Assembly: GCA_964446485.1 (NCBI GenBank) | Contig: CAYUOU010000006.1 | Location: 17,780 to 81,779 of the forward strand | Direction of reading: 5' to 3' | From: JBDRRP01 sp964446485 | GTDB taxonomy: Bacteria; Desulfobacterota; Desulfobacteria; Desulfobacterales; JBDRRP01 | Length of the DNA: 64,000 nt | Shown here: in pieces, positions 55,313 to 63,992 of the stretch | How positions within the stretch are numbered: the first letter of the stretch is position 1 | Layout of the letters: each line of letters starts with the position of its first letter | Program-made: the position numbers and the translations under genes | The notes under the pieces: generated by a model | What the model was told of the DNA's origin: nothing | The model's input: only the letters and a program-made list of their open reading frames with translations | The model's database searches: none

Positions 55313-55678
55313 ATGTCTGTTGAAGATCAGCGCAAACACCCCCGTCTTACCCCTTCGGACCTCACCTTTGTGGCCCTTCGACCGGATTTCAGTCATTTTG
55401 GCAAGGTCATCGACATCAGCAACGGTGGCCTGCGGTTCCAGTTCATGGGAATGCCCGTCACGCTGGGGAAGAAGCCACGGATGGCGCTGGATCTGTTCGT
55501 CCACGGCAATGGCTATTATCTTTCCGACGTTCCCTGTGAGTTGGTTCACGAGGCTAGTTCAGAAAGCCCCTCCAGCAGCCCGGTGGCCACCTATCGCTAT
55601 GGGCTTCGATTCAAGGATGTGACCCGCAGCCAAGCCGATCAACTTGACTATTACCTTGAGCATTACACGGTCCAATAG
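55313..55678 (+). CDS. PilZ-domain c-di-GMP-binding protein
   Basis: 121 residues. The N-terminal RxxxR-type motif QRKHPRL and the downstream DISNGGLRF (D/NxSxxG) form the c-di-GMP site of PilZ. The protein has no other domain. The start follows ACAGGAGGCAGC, a strong site. It is convergent with the Ser/Thr kinase gene, whose stop codon abuts it. Single-domain PilZ proteins transmit c-di-GMP levels to motility or surface functions; the target here is unknown. Confidence 0.88.
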   Translation: MSVEDQRKHPRLTPSDLTFVALRPDFSHFGKVIDISNGGLRFQFMGMPVTLGKKPRMALDLFVHGNGYYLSDVPCELVHEASSESPSSSPVATYRYGLRFKDVTRSQADQLDYYLEHYTVQ

Positions 55679-57598
55679 CTACTTCTTGAGGTCTTCAATA
55701 GGGTAGGGGGCTGCACATCGAAATCCGAAAATATGGGTGGAGCGCGTGGGCACGTAGCGATCTCTATGGGCACCGCGCAGGCTCGCCATCTCTTCGGCAA
55801 AAGCGCCCCCTTTGATCACTTTGTCCTTCCCGTCATCTGGACCCATGGGGTTTTTCTCCATGCGTGCGCCGTCTGCGTACCAATCATTGACCCACTGGTA
55901 GAGATTGCCCGCGGCATCGAACATCCCATAAGGGCTCTGCCCCTTTTCATAGGCGTCCACCGGCGTGGGGCCGAGGTGGTAATTGTCAAAGTTGGCCATC
56001 GATTCGTCGGGCAATTGCTCCCCCCATGGATAGACGTTGCCGCTGGGGCCGCGGGCGGCTTTTTCCCATTGCGCTTCTGTGGGAAGCTGTTTTTTCGCCC
56101 ATTCGCAGTAGCGCCGGGCGTCGTTGTGAGACACCTGACTGACCGGATAGCGGTCTTTGCCTTCCTGGCTTACCGTGCCTTCGGGCATTCGCCACGTTGC
56201 CAAATGGGCTTTTTGCCATCGGCGGGCCATGCGAATTTGACCGCCACCGTTGCTTTCAGCATCGGTCACGTATCGTGTGGCGCCGATAAACTTTCTGAAC
56301 TGACCATTGGTGACCAGGTACTTGTCGATGTAGTAATCGTCCAGGTCAATCTTCTGAATCGGTTTCTCTGAAGAATAACGGTTCGAGCCCATGACGAACG
56401 CTCCGGCCGGTATATGGATCATCACGCTTTGGTCGGCTGGGTGGGTGATCTCAAAGAATCCCTTGCTGTTCTTGATTCCGAGTTCAACCGGCGCCTCCGG
56501 GGGCTGCTGACCGGCAGCACTTTCCACCGCCATGGGGGGCGTTTTCTTGGCCGGGGCGGCATTCTCCGGCTGTGATTTCATCAAAAAACCGGTGATGGCC
56601 GCGATGATTGCAAGCGTCGCCCCCCCGGCCATGATCAGCCGAATTAGGGTCTTATGCTTTCGGGCTTTGGATATTTGTGCCGCAATTTCTTCGGGGGGAA
56701 AGTAGGTCGTTTCGCTGCCGACGCTGACCTTGGGGTTCACAACGGTGGCATCATCGCCGCCGTCCAAAAAGGAAAAATCCTCCTCAGGCATTTCGCCCAG
56801 CACCATGGCCGTGGCAAAGGCCTTGAAGTCCGGGAATCGATCGTCGGGGTCTTTCTCAAGGGCCCGTAAAATGGCGTCGCTGATCTGTGTCGGCAAATCC
56901 GGGTTCAGCGATTTTGGAGATTCCGGGATCTCATTTACGTGGGCGAATATGATTTGGGAGGTTTCGCTCGTATCGAACGGTCGTCTACCAGCAAACAATT
57001 CGTAGAATACCAGGGCCAGGGAGTAGATGTCGGAGCGGACGTCAATTTCCCGATTTTTATCGAATCGCTCGGGGGGTACGTAATGAATCGACAGCATGCT
57101 TGCCGCCGTATCATGAGAGGCCGTCGAAGACACCCTGGCGATTCCGAAATCCATGATTTTGGCGTTGCCGCTGCCATCGATGATGATGTTGCCGGGTTTG
57201 ATATCCCTGTGCAGCACACCGCTTTCGCTGGCGTACTGAAAGGCATCCAGTGCCTGATGGGCGATTTTATAGGCCGTGTCGAAAAGCATCGGCCCTTTTT
57301 GCTGTTGGAGGGTCTTCTTAAGTTCGGTTCCTTCCACATACTCCATGGCGATGGCGTAGTTGTCCCCGTCGGGGAAGAACTCCAGCAGTCGTGTGATGTT
57401 CGGGTGATCCAGTTTGGCAAGGATCATTGCTTCGTTGAAGAACTTTTTGACGACGCGCTGATTGTCCAGGGCTTGTGGGTTGAGCAGTTTCACGGCGGCG
57501 AGATCACCGGACGGGGACTTGGCTTTCCATACGGTGCCGAATCCTCCGCGCCCCAGCGAAGCGATGATGTCGTAATCACCCAAACGTGAACCGATCAT
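55679..57598 (-). CDS. Ser/Thr protein kinase with C-terminal sulfatase-modifying-factor domain
   Basis: I place the start at the ATG at 57598, eight bases after GGAGG, giving 639 residues. The kinase domain (about 8-260) has GRGGFGTVWKAK, Lys37, the HRDIKPGNIII catalytic loop (Asp132) and MDFGIAR. A membrane segment lies at about residues 322-345 (IRLIMAGGATLAIIAAITGF). The C-terminal part (about 390-635) is an FGE-sulfatase (SUMF1-like) domain: MIHIPAGAFVMGS, PVSQVSHNDARRYCEWAK and RGGAFAEE-like text. The kinase side is predicted cytoplasmic and the FGE-like side outside the membrane. The next minus-strand gene upstream, 33 bases away, is a PP2C phosphatase. Confidence 0.9.
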   Translation of the reverse strand: MIGSRLGDYDIIASLGRGGFGTVWKAKSPSGDLAAVKLLNPQALDNQRVVKKFFNEAMILAKLDHPNITRLLEFFPDGDNYAIAMEYVEGTELKKTLQQQKGPMLFDTAYKIAHQALDAFQYASESGVLHRDIKPGNIIIDGSGNAKIMDFGIARVSSTASHDTAASMLSIHYVPPERFDKNREIDVRSDIYSLALVFYELFAGRRPFDTSETSQIIFAHVNEIPESPKSLNPDLPTQISDAILRALEKDPDDRFPDFKAFATAMVLGEMPEEDFSFLDGGDDATVVNPKVSVGSETTYFPPEEIAAQISKARKHKTLIRLIMAGGATLAIIAAITGFLMKSQPENAAPAKKTPPMAVESAAGQQPPEAPVELGIKNSKGFFEITHPADQSVMIHIPAGAFVMGSNRYSSEKPIQKIDLDDYYIDKYLVTNGQFRKFIGATRYVTDAESNGGGQIRMARRWQKAHLATWRMPEGTVSQEGKDRYPVSQVSHNDARRYCEWAKKQLPTEAQWEKAARGPSGNVYPWGEQLPDESMANFDNYHLGPTPVDAYEKGQSPYGMFDAAGNLYQWVNDWYADGARMEKNPMGPDDGKDKVIKGGAFAEEMASLRGAHRDRYVPTRSTHIFGFRCAAPYPIEDLKK

Positions 57599-57631
57599 CG
57601 TTGCCACCTCCGTGGCGGTGATTGCCCGGCA

Positions 57632-58408
57632 CTAAAAAAATCGCGACAGCAGACGGGGACCCTCGACACGAATGGCCACAACGGTGATGTTGTCCCCCCC
57701 ACCGTTACGATTTGCCTGTTCAACCAGGCTGTTGCAGATCGCCTCCGGGGCTTTGAGCGTCTGGATGGTTTCCAATAACCGAGGCTCAGCCACGGTTTCC
57801 CAGAGCCCGTCGCAGCAAATGAGCAGGTAGTCTCCCCAAGAGACGGTTTGTGGGGAGGCGCTGATCTTGGCCGAAGGCGTTGTGTGGATTCCGATTGCAC
57901 GCGTGAGCCTATGTCTGTCGGGATGATCCTTGGCCGCTTGCGCTGAGATTATGCCGGCACTTATAAGGCCCGCCGTGAGGCTGTGATCATCGGTAAGCTG
58001 CCTGATGCGTCCCCTGGATATGTGATACCCCCGGCTGTCGCCGACGTGACCGACGGTCAGCTGATTTCCCTTGATGGCCATTGCCGTCAGAGTGCTTCCC
58101 ATTCCTGCCAGCGCCGGATCTGAGGCTGCCAGGCGGTGGACAGCGGCATTGGCTTCACCGAAGGCATCGGACAGTGCCTCCAGAATCGTCGGGGACGCGC
58201 TTTTATAGTATGTCTCGAAGAGAACATCAACCGCGGTCCGCGCAGCCGTTTTACCGCCGCGGTGCCCTCCCATGCCGTCCGCCACGGCCGCCAGGGTGCC
58301 CAACCGGTGATGCTTGCCTAAATCCGGGGGATACACCGCGTAGCGGTCCTGGTTGCTTTTCTTGATTCGCCCCGGATCAGTCGCCGCTGCGATGGTTAGC
58401 CGCCCCAT
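57632..58408 (-). CDS. PP2C-family Ser/Thr phosphatase
   Basis: I place the start at the ATG at 58408 (MGRLTIAAATDPG), giving 258 residues. The PP2C metal motifs are present: SNQDRYAV, AVADGMGGHRGG, GSTLTAMAI, VGHVGDSRGY, and GGGDNITVV. It probably reverses phosphorylation by the adjacent kinase; they are spaced 33 bases apart on the same strand. The extra N-terminal frame to 58564 is rejected because it is Arg/His-rich and lacks a site. Confidence 0.93.
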   Translation of the reverse strand: MGRLTIAAATDPGRIKKSNQDRYAVYPPDLGKHHRLGTLAAVADGMGGHRGGKTAARTAVDVLFETYYKSASPTILEALSDAFGEANAAVHRLAASDPALAGMGSTLTAMAIKGNQLTVGHVGDSRGYHISRGRIRQLTDDHSLTAGLISAGIISAQAAKDHPDRHRLTRAIGIHTTPSAKISASPQTVSWGDYLLICCDGLWETVAEPRLLETIQTLKAPEAICNSLVEQANRNGGGDNITVVAIRVEGPRLLSRFF

Positions 58409-58488
58409 GCTGCAATTCCATTCGGTAGAGGAACCCGCGATGCCGTCGACATGGGATGATGCCGAAAAAAGGCCGAGTATGGTAAGGT

Positions 58489-59388
58489 TTACATCCTTAC
58501 GACGTAGCTGATGGCGCCGGTGGTGAAAGGTATGATTTCTTTTCCGAGACTGATGAGGCCGCATCCAAGCAATTGGGCCTCTTCGCCTTTCAGGTGGACG
58601 ATCTTCTTCCCCTGGGTCTCAAGAAAAGTGCCGTTGGTGCTTTGATCGATCAATACAAACTTACCGCGTCGGTATTCGACGCGGGCGTGAGAGCGAGACA
58701 CCAAATCGTCGTTGACGACGACGTCATTGTGGAGTTGCCGCCCCAGCATGGCCATGGGACGGTTTTCATCAACGATGACAACGGTGTCGCCGCAGGTCAA
58801 CTTTAGCCTGCTCTTCAGGGTGGCCTCAGCAAGCCCGTCGTCCACCATTACGGTGACATCGTGTTCCTCCCAGATCACTTCGTAGATGTCCAACTCCCCG
58901 GAAATGCCTTTGACGGTGACTTTATCGATACACCGGCACTTGCCATGGTACGCTTTGGGCAGCAGGGCCACGGTGTCCGCGGTGGTGATAATTTGCCGCT
59001 GTTTCGCTTGGGCGCGCATTCGTGCGGCGATGTTCACCGCTTCACCGAAGACATCCCCATCATCGGTGATGACCTGGCCAAATTGGATACCCACATATAG
59101 GTTGGGGGGGGAGATCTCCGGCTGCTCGCTGAAATGCATCTGTTCGATGGCTTGATGCATTTCCTTGGCCGCATCCACTGCTCGGGGGGCCGATGGGAAG
59201 GTGCACATGATTTCGTCACCAATGGTCTTGATGACGGTCCCACCGAAATCGGCAGTGATTTTTTCAAGCAGGGTCAAGCAAGAGGTGATGAGATTTTGGG
59301 CCAGGCGGTCGCCAAGAATTTCGTATAGGTGGGTGCTTTTCGCAATGTCGGCGAATAGGATGGCGACCGAAACCGTTTCTTGAGCCAT
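58489..59388 (-). CDS. Adenylate/guanylate cyclase with FHA domain
   Basis: The start is the ATG at 59388, giving 299 residues. Residues about 1-190 are a class III cyclase domain: SVAILFADIAKSTHLYE, IKTIGDEIMCTFPSA and FGEAVNIAARM hold the metal and substrate residues. Residues about 200-299 form an FHA domain with LGRQLHNDVVVNDDLVSRSH and STNGTFLE. FHA domains bind phosphothreonine, so it may be regulated by the neighbouring kinase. It is upstream of PP2C and the kinase on the same strand, 80 bases apart. Confidence 0.9.
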   Translation of the reverse strand: MAQETVSVAILFADIAKSTHLYEILGDRLAQNLITSCLTLLEKITADFGGTVIKTIGDEIMCTFPSAPRAVDAAKEMHQAIEQMHFSEQPEISPPNLYVGIQFGQVITDDGDVFGEAVNIAARMRAQAKQRQIITTADTVALLPKAYHGKCRCIDKVTVKGISGELDIYEVIWEEHDVTVMVDDGLAEATLKSRLKLTCGDTVVIVDENRPMAMLGRQLHNDVVVNDDLVSRSHARVEYRRGKFVLIDQSTNGTFLETQGKKIVHLKGEEAQLLGCGLISLGKEIIPFTTGAISYVVRM

Positions 59389-59516
59389 GATGCCCTCGTT
59401 GTCGCGATAACAGTGCTTTAACCCGGGTAGCGTAATGAATTGACCCATCCCTGTCAATGGAAAGAAAACGGGCGTGGGCGGCTGCCCCGCGGCGGTTTTA
59501 TTGCCTTAGCCAGGGA

Positions 59517-60674
59517 TCAATCCGTTTTATCCGGCGACGGCAGCCCCCGCTGCGGCGCCAGGAGTGTCGGCGCCGCAGCTCCTGACACCGGGGGCGTAAT
59601 GCGCAGCTTGCGACCGGCCCGATGGCCGTCCTGGATCACCCCGGCATCGGCCTGCGTGGCCCTTGTTCGAACGGTGCGCAGGCGAGGGTACTTTTGCTTC
59701 ACATAGGCCACCAGTTGCGGATCGCTCATGGGGATCAGTGCCCGGTGATTCGTAGCGGCCGCCGCGTTACAGTGCTGCCGCTCCAGCAGTGAACGAAATC
59801 CCTGGATGATGCCTACCGCGTAATCGGTCTTCCGGTACCGGCTCATTTTCCGGCCCGCCGAGTAGGCCTGCCATTGGGTGGCGACGAACCGCTTTACGTA
59901 GTCGTAGACATAGCCGGCCATCTGCACGTTTGCCGGTAGGCCGCTGATCTCCAGTGCACACCCCACTTTCTCTTTCTCCAGGACCCAGGCCGGCACCCAG
60001 ATGACTTCCACGAAGTAGAAATCGGCCAGCAGGCCGCCGAGATGGGTGTGGTCCCGTGTGTGGCGAAGCGCCGGGCGATCGACGAAAACGCTGATGTAGG
60101 TGTCGTCGTTTGCCCGATGGAGATCGTCGGTGGGGATCTGAAACCGCACCATGAGTTCACGTGCTTTGGCAAGCGCGACGGCGGCTTCGTTGGGGTTGGT
60201 GCTCCGCGACAGGGCCAGCAGTTTTTTTATCTTCAGACGTTTGGTATCGTCCCGGGTCGTGGCGGCACCGGACAGCCGGTCGTGGAGCAGGGGGTAGTCC
60301 CCGGATGCGCGGGGGGCGGCGCCGATCAACCGGCAGGCTTCCTGAAAAGCCTTCCCGTGGGGCGCCGCCGGGTCGTCCCCAGCCATGGCGTGGGCGATCT
60401 GGTGGGCGACCTCATGCAGGAGCACATCCCGGATGGCGTCCCAAGGGTGGAGCCTTGCCAGCCGTCGGCTGAGGGTGATGGTATTGGTGCCGGCGGCCCA
60501 GTGGCCCCACGTGGTGCGCATCTCTGAGACGCGAAACTGCGGTTTGTGCAGCCGGCGGCGCAGGTGTTCGGGGATGCGCCATTGCACCAGATCCCATTCC
60601 GCGGCGGCGCCGTGGAGGACCTTTCTCTCCAGTGTCAGCTGCACCTGTTGTCGATCTTTTGACGAGCTGCTCAC
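59517..60674 (-). CDS. SprT-like metalloprotease domain fused to DUF2786
   Basis: 385 residues. The N-terminal part (about residues 20-140) has a SprT-type fold with the zinc motif HEVAHQIAHAM. After about residue 145, LKIKKLLALSRSTNPNEAAVALAKARELM and the following region match DUF2786. SprT-like proteins are zinc metalloproteases linked to DNA-protein crosslink repair in eukaryotes; the bacterial role is not established. The C-terminal 60 residues are basic and Pro-rich. It is followed by a 268-base gap before the methyltransferase on the same strand. Confidence 0.85.
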   Translation of the reverse strand: MSSSSKDRQQVQLTLERKVLHGAAAEWDLVQWRIPEHLRRRLHKPQFRVSEMRTTWGHWAAGTNTITLSRRLARLHPWDAIRDVLLHEVAHQIAHAMAGDDPAAPHGKAFQEACRLIGAAPRASGDYPLLHDRLSGAATTRDDTKRLKIKKLLALSRSTNPNEAAVALAKARELMVRFQIPTDDLHRANDDTYISVFVDRPALRHTRDHTHLGGLLADFYFVEVIWVPAWVLEKEKVGCALEISGLPANVQMAGYVYDYVKRFVATQWQAYSAGRKMSRYRKTDYAVGIIQGFRSLLERQHCNAAAATNHRALIPMSDPQLVAYVKQKYPRLRTVRTRATQADAGVIQDGHRAGRKLRITPPVSGAAAPTLLAPQRGLPSPDKTD

Positions 60675-60942
60675 TGTGTGCAGGCTCCTTTTTGTCGGCG
60701 CCCCCGTACAGCCGGCCGCGGGAGACGCGCATCAGGGACGATCCATGCCAGAGGCTCATTGCACCGATCCGAGACCGATACTACCGCTGCCCGCGGTCGA
60801 TGATCCTGAAGGCGACGGTCTGTCCCCGCCGGCGCTGCGTCTGAGGCAAGGACGGATCACCCCAAAAAAACGGCCGCCCCTTTCAAGGAAATGAAACCGG
60901 TATTCCCCGCCCTGGCAAATACAAAAACAAAATCAGTCCAGA

Positions 60943-61569
60943 TCAAGCGCAGGCAATGTGTAACGCCAAATTACCGCCGCCCACAATTTTCCGCTGGACC
61001 TCTACCAATCGGCTCGCAGAGATTAGCGTTGGCAATCCGCCACTGGATCTAAAGTCTTTAAAATTTCTGTAATGAACTCTTCCGGCAGCTTTTTCAGCAA
61101 TCAAAATGAACAGCTTAGTGAACCATCCACCAAAAGGTTTTACAGATCCACAATTGTAATCAATGAATAAGATGCTTCCATCGTGACCAAGAACTCTCTT
61201 CATTTCCTCAACCAATGGCAGTCTTTTCGTGGAATCCAACTCATGCAGTACAAGCATGCATATGATCAAATCAAAGGAGCGGTTGTCATAAGGCATTTCC
61301 GTTGCATCGCCGATGTATAATTCCGCGTCCTCTCCCAATCGTTTTCTTGCGACCTGCATCATGGCAGGAGAGGGGTCAATGCCATATAGTGTGCAGCCAT
61401 ACTTTTTGTATAAGCCCAAATGTACGCCAGTCCCGCAGCCGACATCGAGCACCTTCATTCCCTTGTCAGGAGGAGCCATTCGGATACCATGGATTCTCAA
61501 ACCCATATTCATGGAATCGAATATTGTGTCGTAGAAACCTGCACTCCAACGATAGGGATCCTTGCTCAT
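60943..61569 (-). CDS. Class I SAM-dependent methyltransferase
   Basis: 208 residues. Motif I (VLDVGCGTGVHLGLY) and the later post-I and motif II/III segments (GIDPSPAMMQVARKRL, DLIICMLVLHELD) are typical of the UbiE/Methyltransf_11 group. The substrate is unknown. Its GC content is clearly lower than in the neighbouring genes (many A/T third positions), suggesting recent acquisition. It lies directly beside tRNA-Pro, a common integration point, but no integrase is present. The start is at 61569 after AGGAAAGGAC. Confidence 0.88.
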   Translation of the reverse strand: MSKDPYRWSAGFYDTIFDSMNMGLRIHGIRMAPPDKGMKVLDVGCGTGVHLGLYKKYGCTLYGIDPSPAMMQVARKRLGEDAELYIGDATEMPYDNRSFDLIICMLVLHELDSTKRLPLVEEMKRVLGHDGSILFIDYNCGSVKPFGGWFTKLFILIAEKAAGRVHYRNFKDFRSSGGLPTLISASRLVEVQRKIVGGGNLALHIACA

Positions 61570-61644
61570 GTCCTTTCTCCTAATTTCTTCGCGATTGGTA
61601 TTCCTTGGTCCTTACCTTTGTAGTAAACACCTCCTACACTTAAA

Positions 61645-61731
61645 ATGGAAAAACGTCGATTTGGCGGGCGGCACCATGATGATTACGAACACTATTACAA
61701 ATATATGAAGGACGACCGGGCGGGCGGATAA
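61645..61731 (+). CDS. Possible 28-residue His/Tyr/Asp-rich ORF
   Basis: A short frame from the ATG at 61645 to TAA at 61729 encodes a very acidic/basic peptide with HHDDYEHYYKY. No plus-strand ribosome binding site precedes it. It may be a chance frame in the low-GC patch next to tRNA-Pro. Confidence 0.2.
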   Translation: MEKRRFGGRHHDDYEHYYKYMKDDRAGG

Positions 61732-61756
61732 TTCATGGAAAACTACCGCGAAATGC

Positions 61757-61808
61757 AAAAAAAAAGACCCCTACAAAGTGGTCACAAAATGGTCGCACCG
61801 TGCAGGGG
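61757..61808 (-). terminator. Terminator-like hairpin after tRNA-Pro
   Basis: On the minus strand CCCCTGC pairs with GTAGGGG (one G-T pair) around a 28-base interior, followed by nine T residues. It lies about 36 bases downstream of the tRNA. Confidence 0.55.
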
Positions 61809-61844
61809 CTATATGGGGATGATGAACTAAAACAGCAAGTTAAA

Positions 61845-61921
61845 TGGTCGGGAAGACTGGATTTGAACCAGCGACCCCAGCGTCCCGAACGCTGTGCTCT
61901 ACCAGGCTGAGCCACTTCCCG
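61845..61921 (-). tRNA. tRNA-Pro (anticodon CGG)
   Basis: 77 bases with encoded CCA. Acceptor CGGGAAG pairs with CTTCCCG; anticodon stem CAGCG/CGCTG encloses TTCGGGA; the T arm has GGTTCAAATCC. The promoter is at 61933-61961 on the same strand. Confidence 0.95.
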
Positions 61922-61932
61922 ACACGCGTTGT

Positions 61933-61961
61933 CATTTATGTTACATGCCGGTGATTGTCAA
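61933..61961 (-). promoter_or_regulatory. Promoter of tRNA-Pro
   Basis: On the minus strand TTGACA, 17 bases and TAAATG end 12 bases before the tRNA 5' end. Confidence 0.6.
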
Positions 61962-61993
61962 CAGCTTTCCATGCAGCGGTTTTCGTTGATATT

Positions 61994-63286
61994 TCAGCTG
62001 TGAAACGGGTTTTTCAGGATGATGGTTTCCTCTCTTCCGGGGCCGATGGAAACAATGTCAATGGGTACGCCGACCAGTTCGGACACGCGCGACAGGTAGC
62101 GCCTCGTGTTCTCCGGCAGGTCCCCGTAGCGGCGGATGCCGCTGATATCTTCCTGCCAGCCGGGAACCCTTTCCAGTATCGGCTCGCAGGTGGCCAGCAC
62201 CTCCAAACTCGTGGGGAAACTCTGGGTGGTCTTGCCGCCGCAGCGGTATCCCGTGCAGATCTGCAATGGGTTGAACCCTCCCAGTACGTCCAATTTGGTA
62301 ATGGCCAGCCCTGTGAGGCCGTTGAGGCGGACGGCATTGTTCAGCAGCACCGTGTCCAGCCAACCGCAGCGTCGGCGACGACCGGTGGTGGCGCCGAATT
62401 CAGCACCCTTTTCTTGGATGGCGTCACCCGTGTCGTCCAACAGCTCCGATGGAAACGGTCCGGCGCCCACTCGGGTGGTGTATGCTTTGACGATGCCGAT
62501 AACGCCGTCAATGGCTGTGGGACCGACGCCTGCACCGCTGCAGGCATTGCCGGCAACCGTGCTGGAAGAGGTCACGAAAGGATAGGTGCCGTGATCGATG
62601 TCCAGATGCGTGCCCTGGGCCCCTTCGAAGAGGACGTGCTGCCCGGATTTCATGCCATGGTTCAGCGCTTCCGATACGTTGGCCACATGGGGTGCCAATC
62701 TTCCGGCCAACTGGCGGTATTGATCCAGGATCGGACTCAGCGCCACCGGCTCGGCGTTGAGGAATTTCGTCAAATAAAAGTTTTTTTCCTCCAGCAGCGT
62801 GGTCACTTTCTCTTCGAAGTGGACCCACTCCAACAGATCGGCAAAGCGCATTCCCCGTCGCGTGGCTTTGTCTTCGTAGCAGGGGCCGATACCACGGCCG
62901 GTGGTGCCGATTTTTTTGTCGCCTTTCATCCGTTCCCGCGCATGATCGATGGATTGGTGATAGGGCATGATGAGGTGGGCACGGTCACTGATCACCAGGT
63001 TCTGCGGGTTCACGGCGACACCGTTTCCCACCAGATAGTCGATCTCCTCCACGAGCACCTGCGGGTCCACCACCAGCCCGTTGCCGATCAGGCAGGTTTT
63101 CCCCTGCAGAATGCCTGACGGCACCAGGTGGCTGATGATTTGTTTGCCATTGACCACCATGGTGTGGCCCGCATTGTTACCGCCCTGGAAGCGCACCACC
63201 ATGTCGGCATCCGCAGCCAGCAAGTCGACGATTTTCCCTTTGCCTTCATCACCCCATTGGGTGCCCACGATGACGATGTTGGCCAC
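61994..63286 (-). CDS. purA: Adenylosuccinate synthetase
   Basis: The start is the GTG at 63286, seven bases after GGGGAG, giving 430 residues, the usual length. It joins IMP and aspartate using GTP. The signature GTQWGDEGKGKIVDLLA, NAGHTMVV and FEGAQGTHLDIDHGTYPFVTSS are present. The stop of tadA overlaps the start by one base (TAGTG), so the two are translationally coupled. The longer frame to 63529 overlaps tadA and is rejected. Confidence 0.96.
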   Translation of the reverse strand: MANIVIVGTQWGDEGKGKIVDLLAADADMVVRFQGGNNAGHTMVVNGKQIISHLVPSGILQGKTCLIGNGLVVDPQVLVEEIDYLVGNGVAVNPQNLVISDRAHLIMPYHQSIDHARERMKGDKKIGTTGRGIGPCYEDKATRRGMRFADLLEWVHFEEKVTTLLEEKNFYLTKFLNAEPVALSPILDQYRQLAGRLAPHVANVSEALNHGMKSGQHVLFEGAQGTHLDIDHGTYPFVTSSSTVAGNACSGAGVGPTAIDGVIGIVKAYTTRVGAGPFPSELLDDTGDAIQEKGAEFGATTGRRRRCGWLDTVLLNNAVRLNGLTGLAITKLDVLGGFNPLQICTGYRCGGKTTQSFPTSLEVLATCEPILERVPGWQEDISGIRRYGDLPENTRRYLSRVSELVGVPIDIVSIGPGREETIILKNPFHS

Positions 63287-63780
63287 TATGTACTCCCCTT
63301 GTTGATTGGTTCCGACAAGCCTTTGCAGCGACGCGCCAGGAAAAAGTCCTGTATCAAATGGCGGCACTTGTCTTCGAGAATCCCACCGGTCACCTGGATG
63401 TGGTGGTTGAATCGCGGGTCCAGGTGAAAGTCGAACAAACTGCCCGCCGCACCCCATTTGGGATCCGGCGCCCCGTAGACGACGCGTGTCAGCCGCGCGT
63501 GCAGGGCAACCCCCATGCACATGACGCAAGGTTCGATGGTCACGTACAGGGTGGTCCCCCCGAGCCGATAATTGCTGATTGCTTTGGCCGCCGCGCGAAT
63601 GGCGAGCATTTCAGCATGTCCTGAAGGGTCTGCCATGGCAATGGTGCTGTTTCGCCCACGGGCGATGACGGCGCCGTCGGCGCCCGCAAGGACTGCCCCT
63701 ATCGGAACTTCATCGGCTTGTCCAGCCATTTCAGCCTCGGTCAGCGCCAATTCCATATAGGCTTCATCCGTCAATCGCAT
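63286..63780 (-). CDS. tadA: tRNA-specific adenosine deaminase
   Basis: 164 residues. The zinc-binding catalytic motifs HAEMLAIRAAAKAI and EPCVMCMG are intact, and GAPDPKWGAAGSLFDF and the helical C-terminal part are typical of TadA. It deaminates A34 to inosine in tRNA-Arg(ACG), the isoacceptor encoded 135 bases away on the other strand. It is coupled to purA. The ATG at 63780 has only a weak ribosome binding site. Confidence 0.95.
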   Translation of the reverse strand: MRLTDEAYMELALTEAEMAGQADEVPIGAVLAGADGAVIARGRNSTIAMADPSGHAEMLAIRAAAKAISNYRLGGTTLYVTIEPCVMCMGVALHARLTRVVYGAPDPKWGAAGSLFDFHLDPRFNHHIQVTGGILEDKCRHLIQDFFLARRCKGLSEPINKGST

Positions 63781-63860
63781 CGGGCTTGCATATGCCGAAT
63801 CCCCTTTGATCGCAATCCTTTATTTAAGGGCGTTCGCACTGGTGTCGGCCGCGTTAGGTG

Positions 63861-63889
63861 TTGACTTCCCCATGGCTTTGACTTATTAC
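63861..63889 (+). promoter_or_regulatory. Promoter of tRNA-Arg
   Basis: TTGACT, 17 bases and TATTAC end 25 bases before the tRNA 5' end. Confidence 0.55.
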
Positions 63890-63914
63890 CCTTTCCGTCG
63901 TTTTCGACGCACGC

Positions 63915-63992
63915 GCGCCTGTAGCTCAGCCCGGATAGAGCGCCGGACTACGAATCCGTAGGTCGCAAGTTCGAATCTTGCCAGGCGCACCA
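63915..63992 (+). tRNA. tRNA-Arg (anticodon ACG)
   Basis: 78 bases with encoded CCA. Acceptor GCGCCTG pairs with CAGGCGC; the anticodon loop CTACGAA gives ACG; the T arm has AGTTCGAATCT. The first anticodon base A34 is expected to be converted to inosine by TadA, encoded at 63286-63780. Confidence 0.93.
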
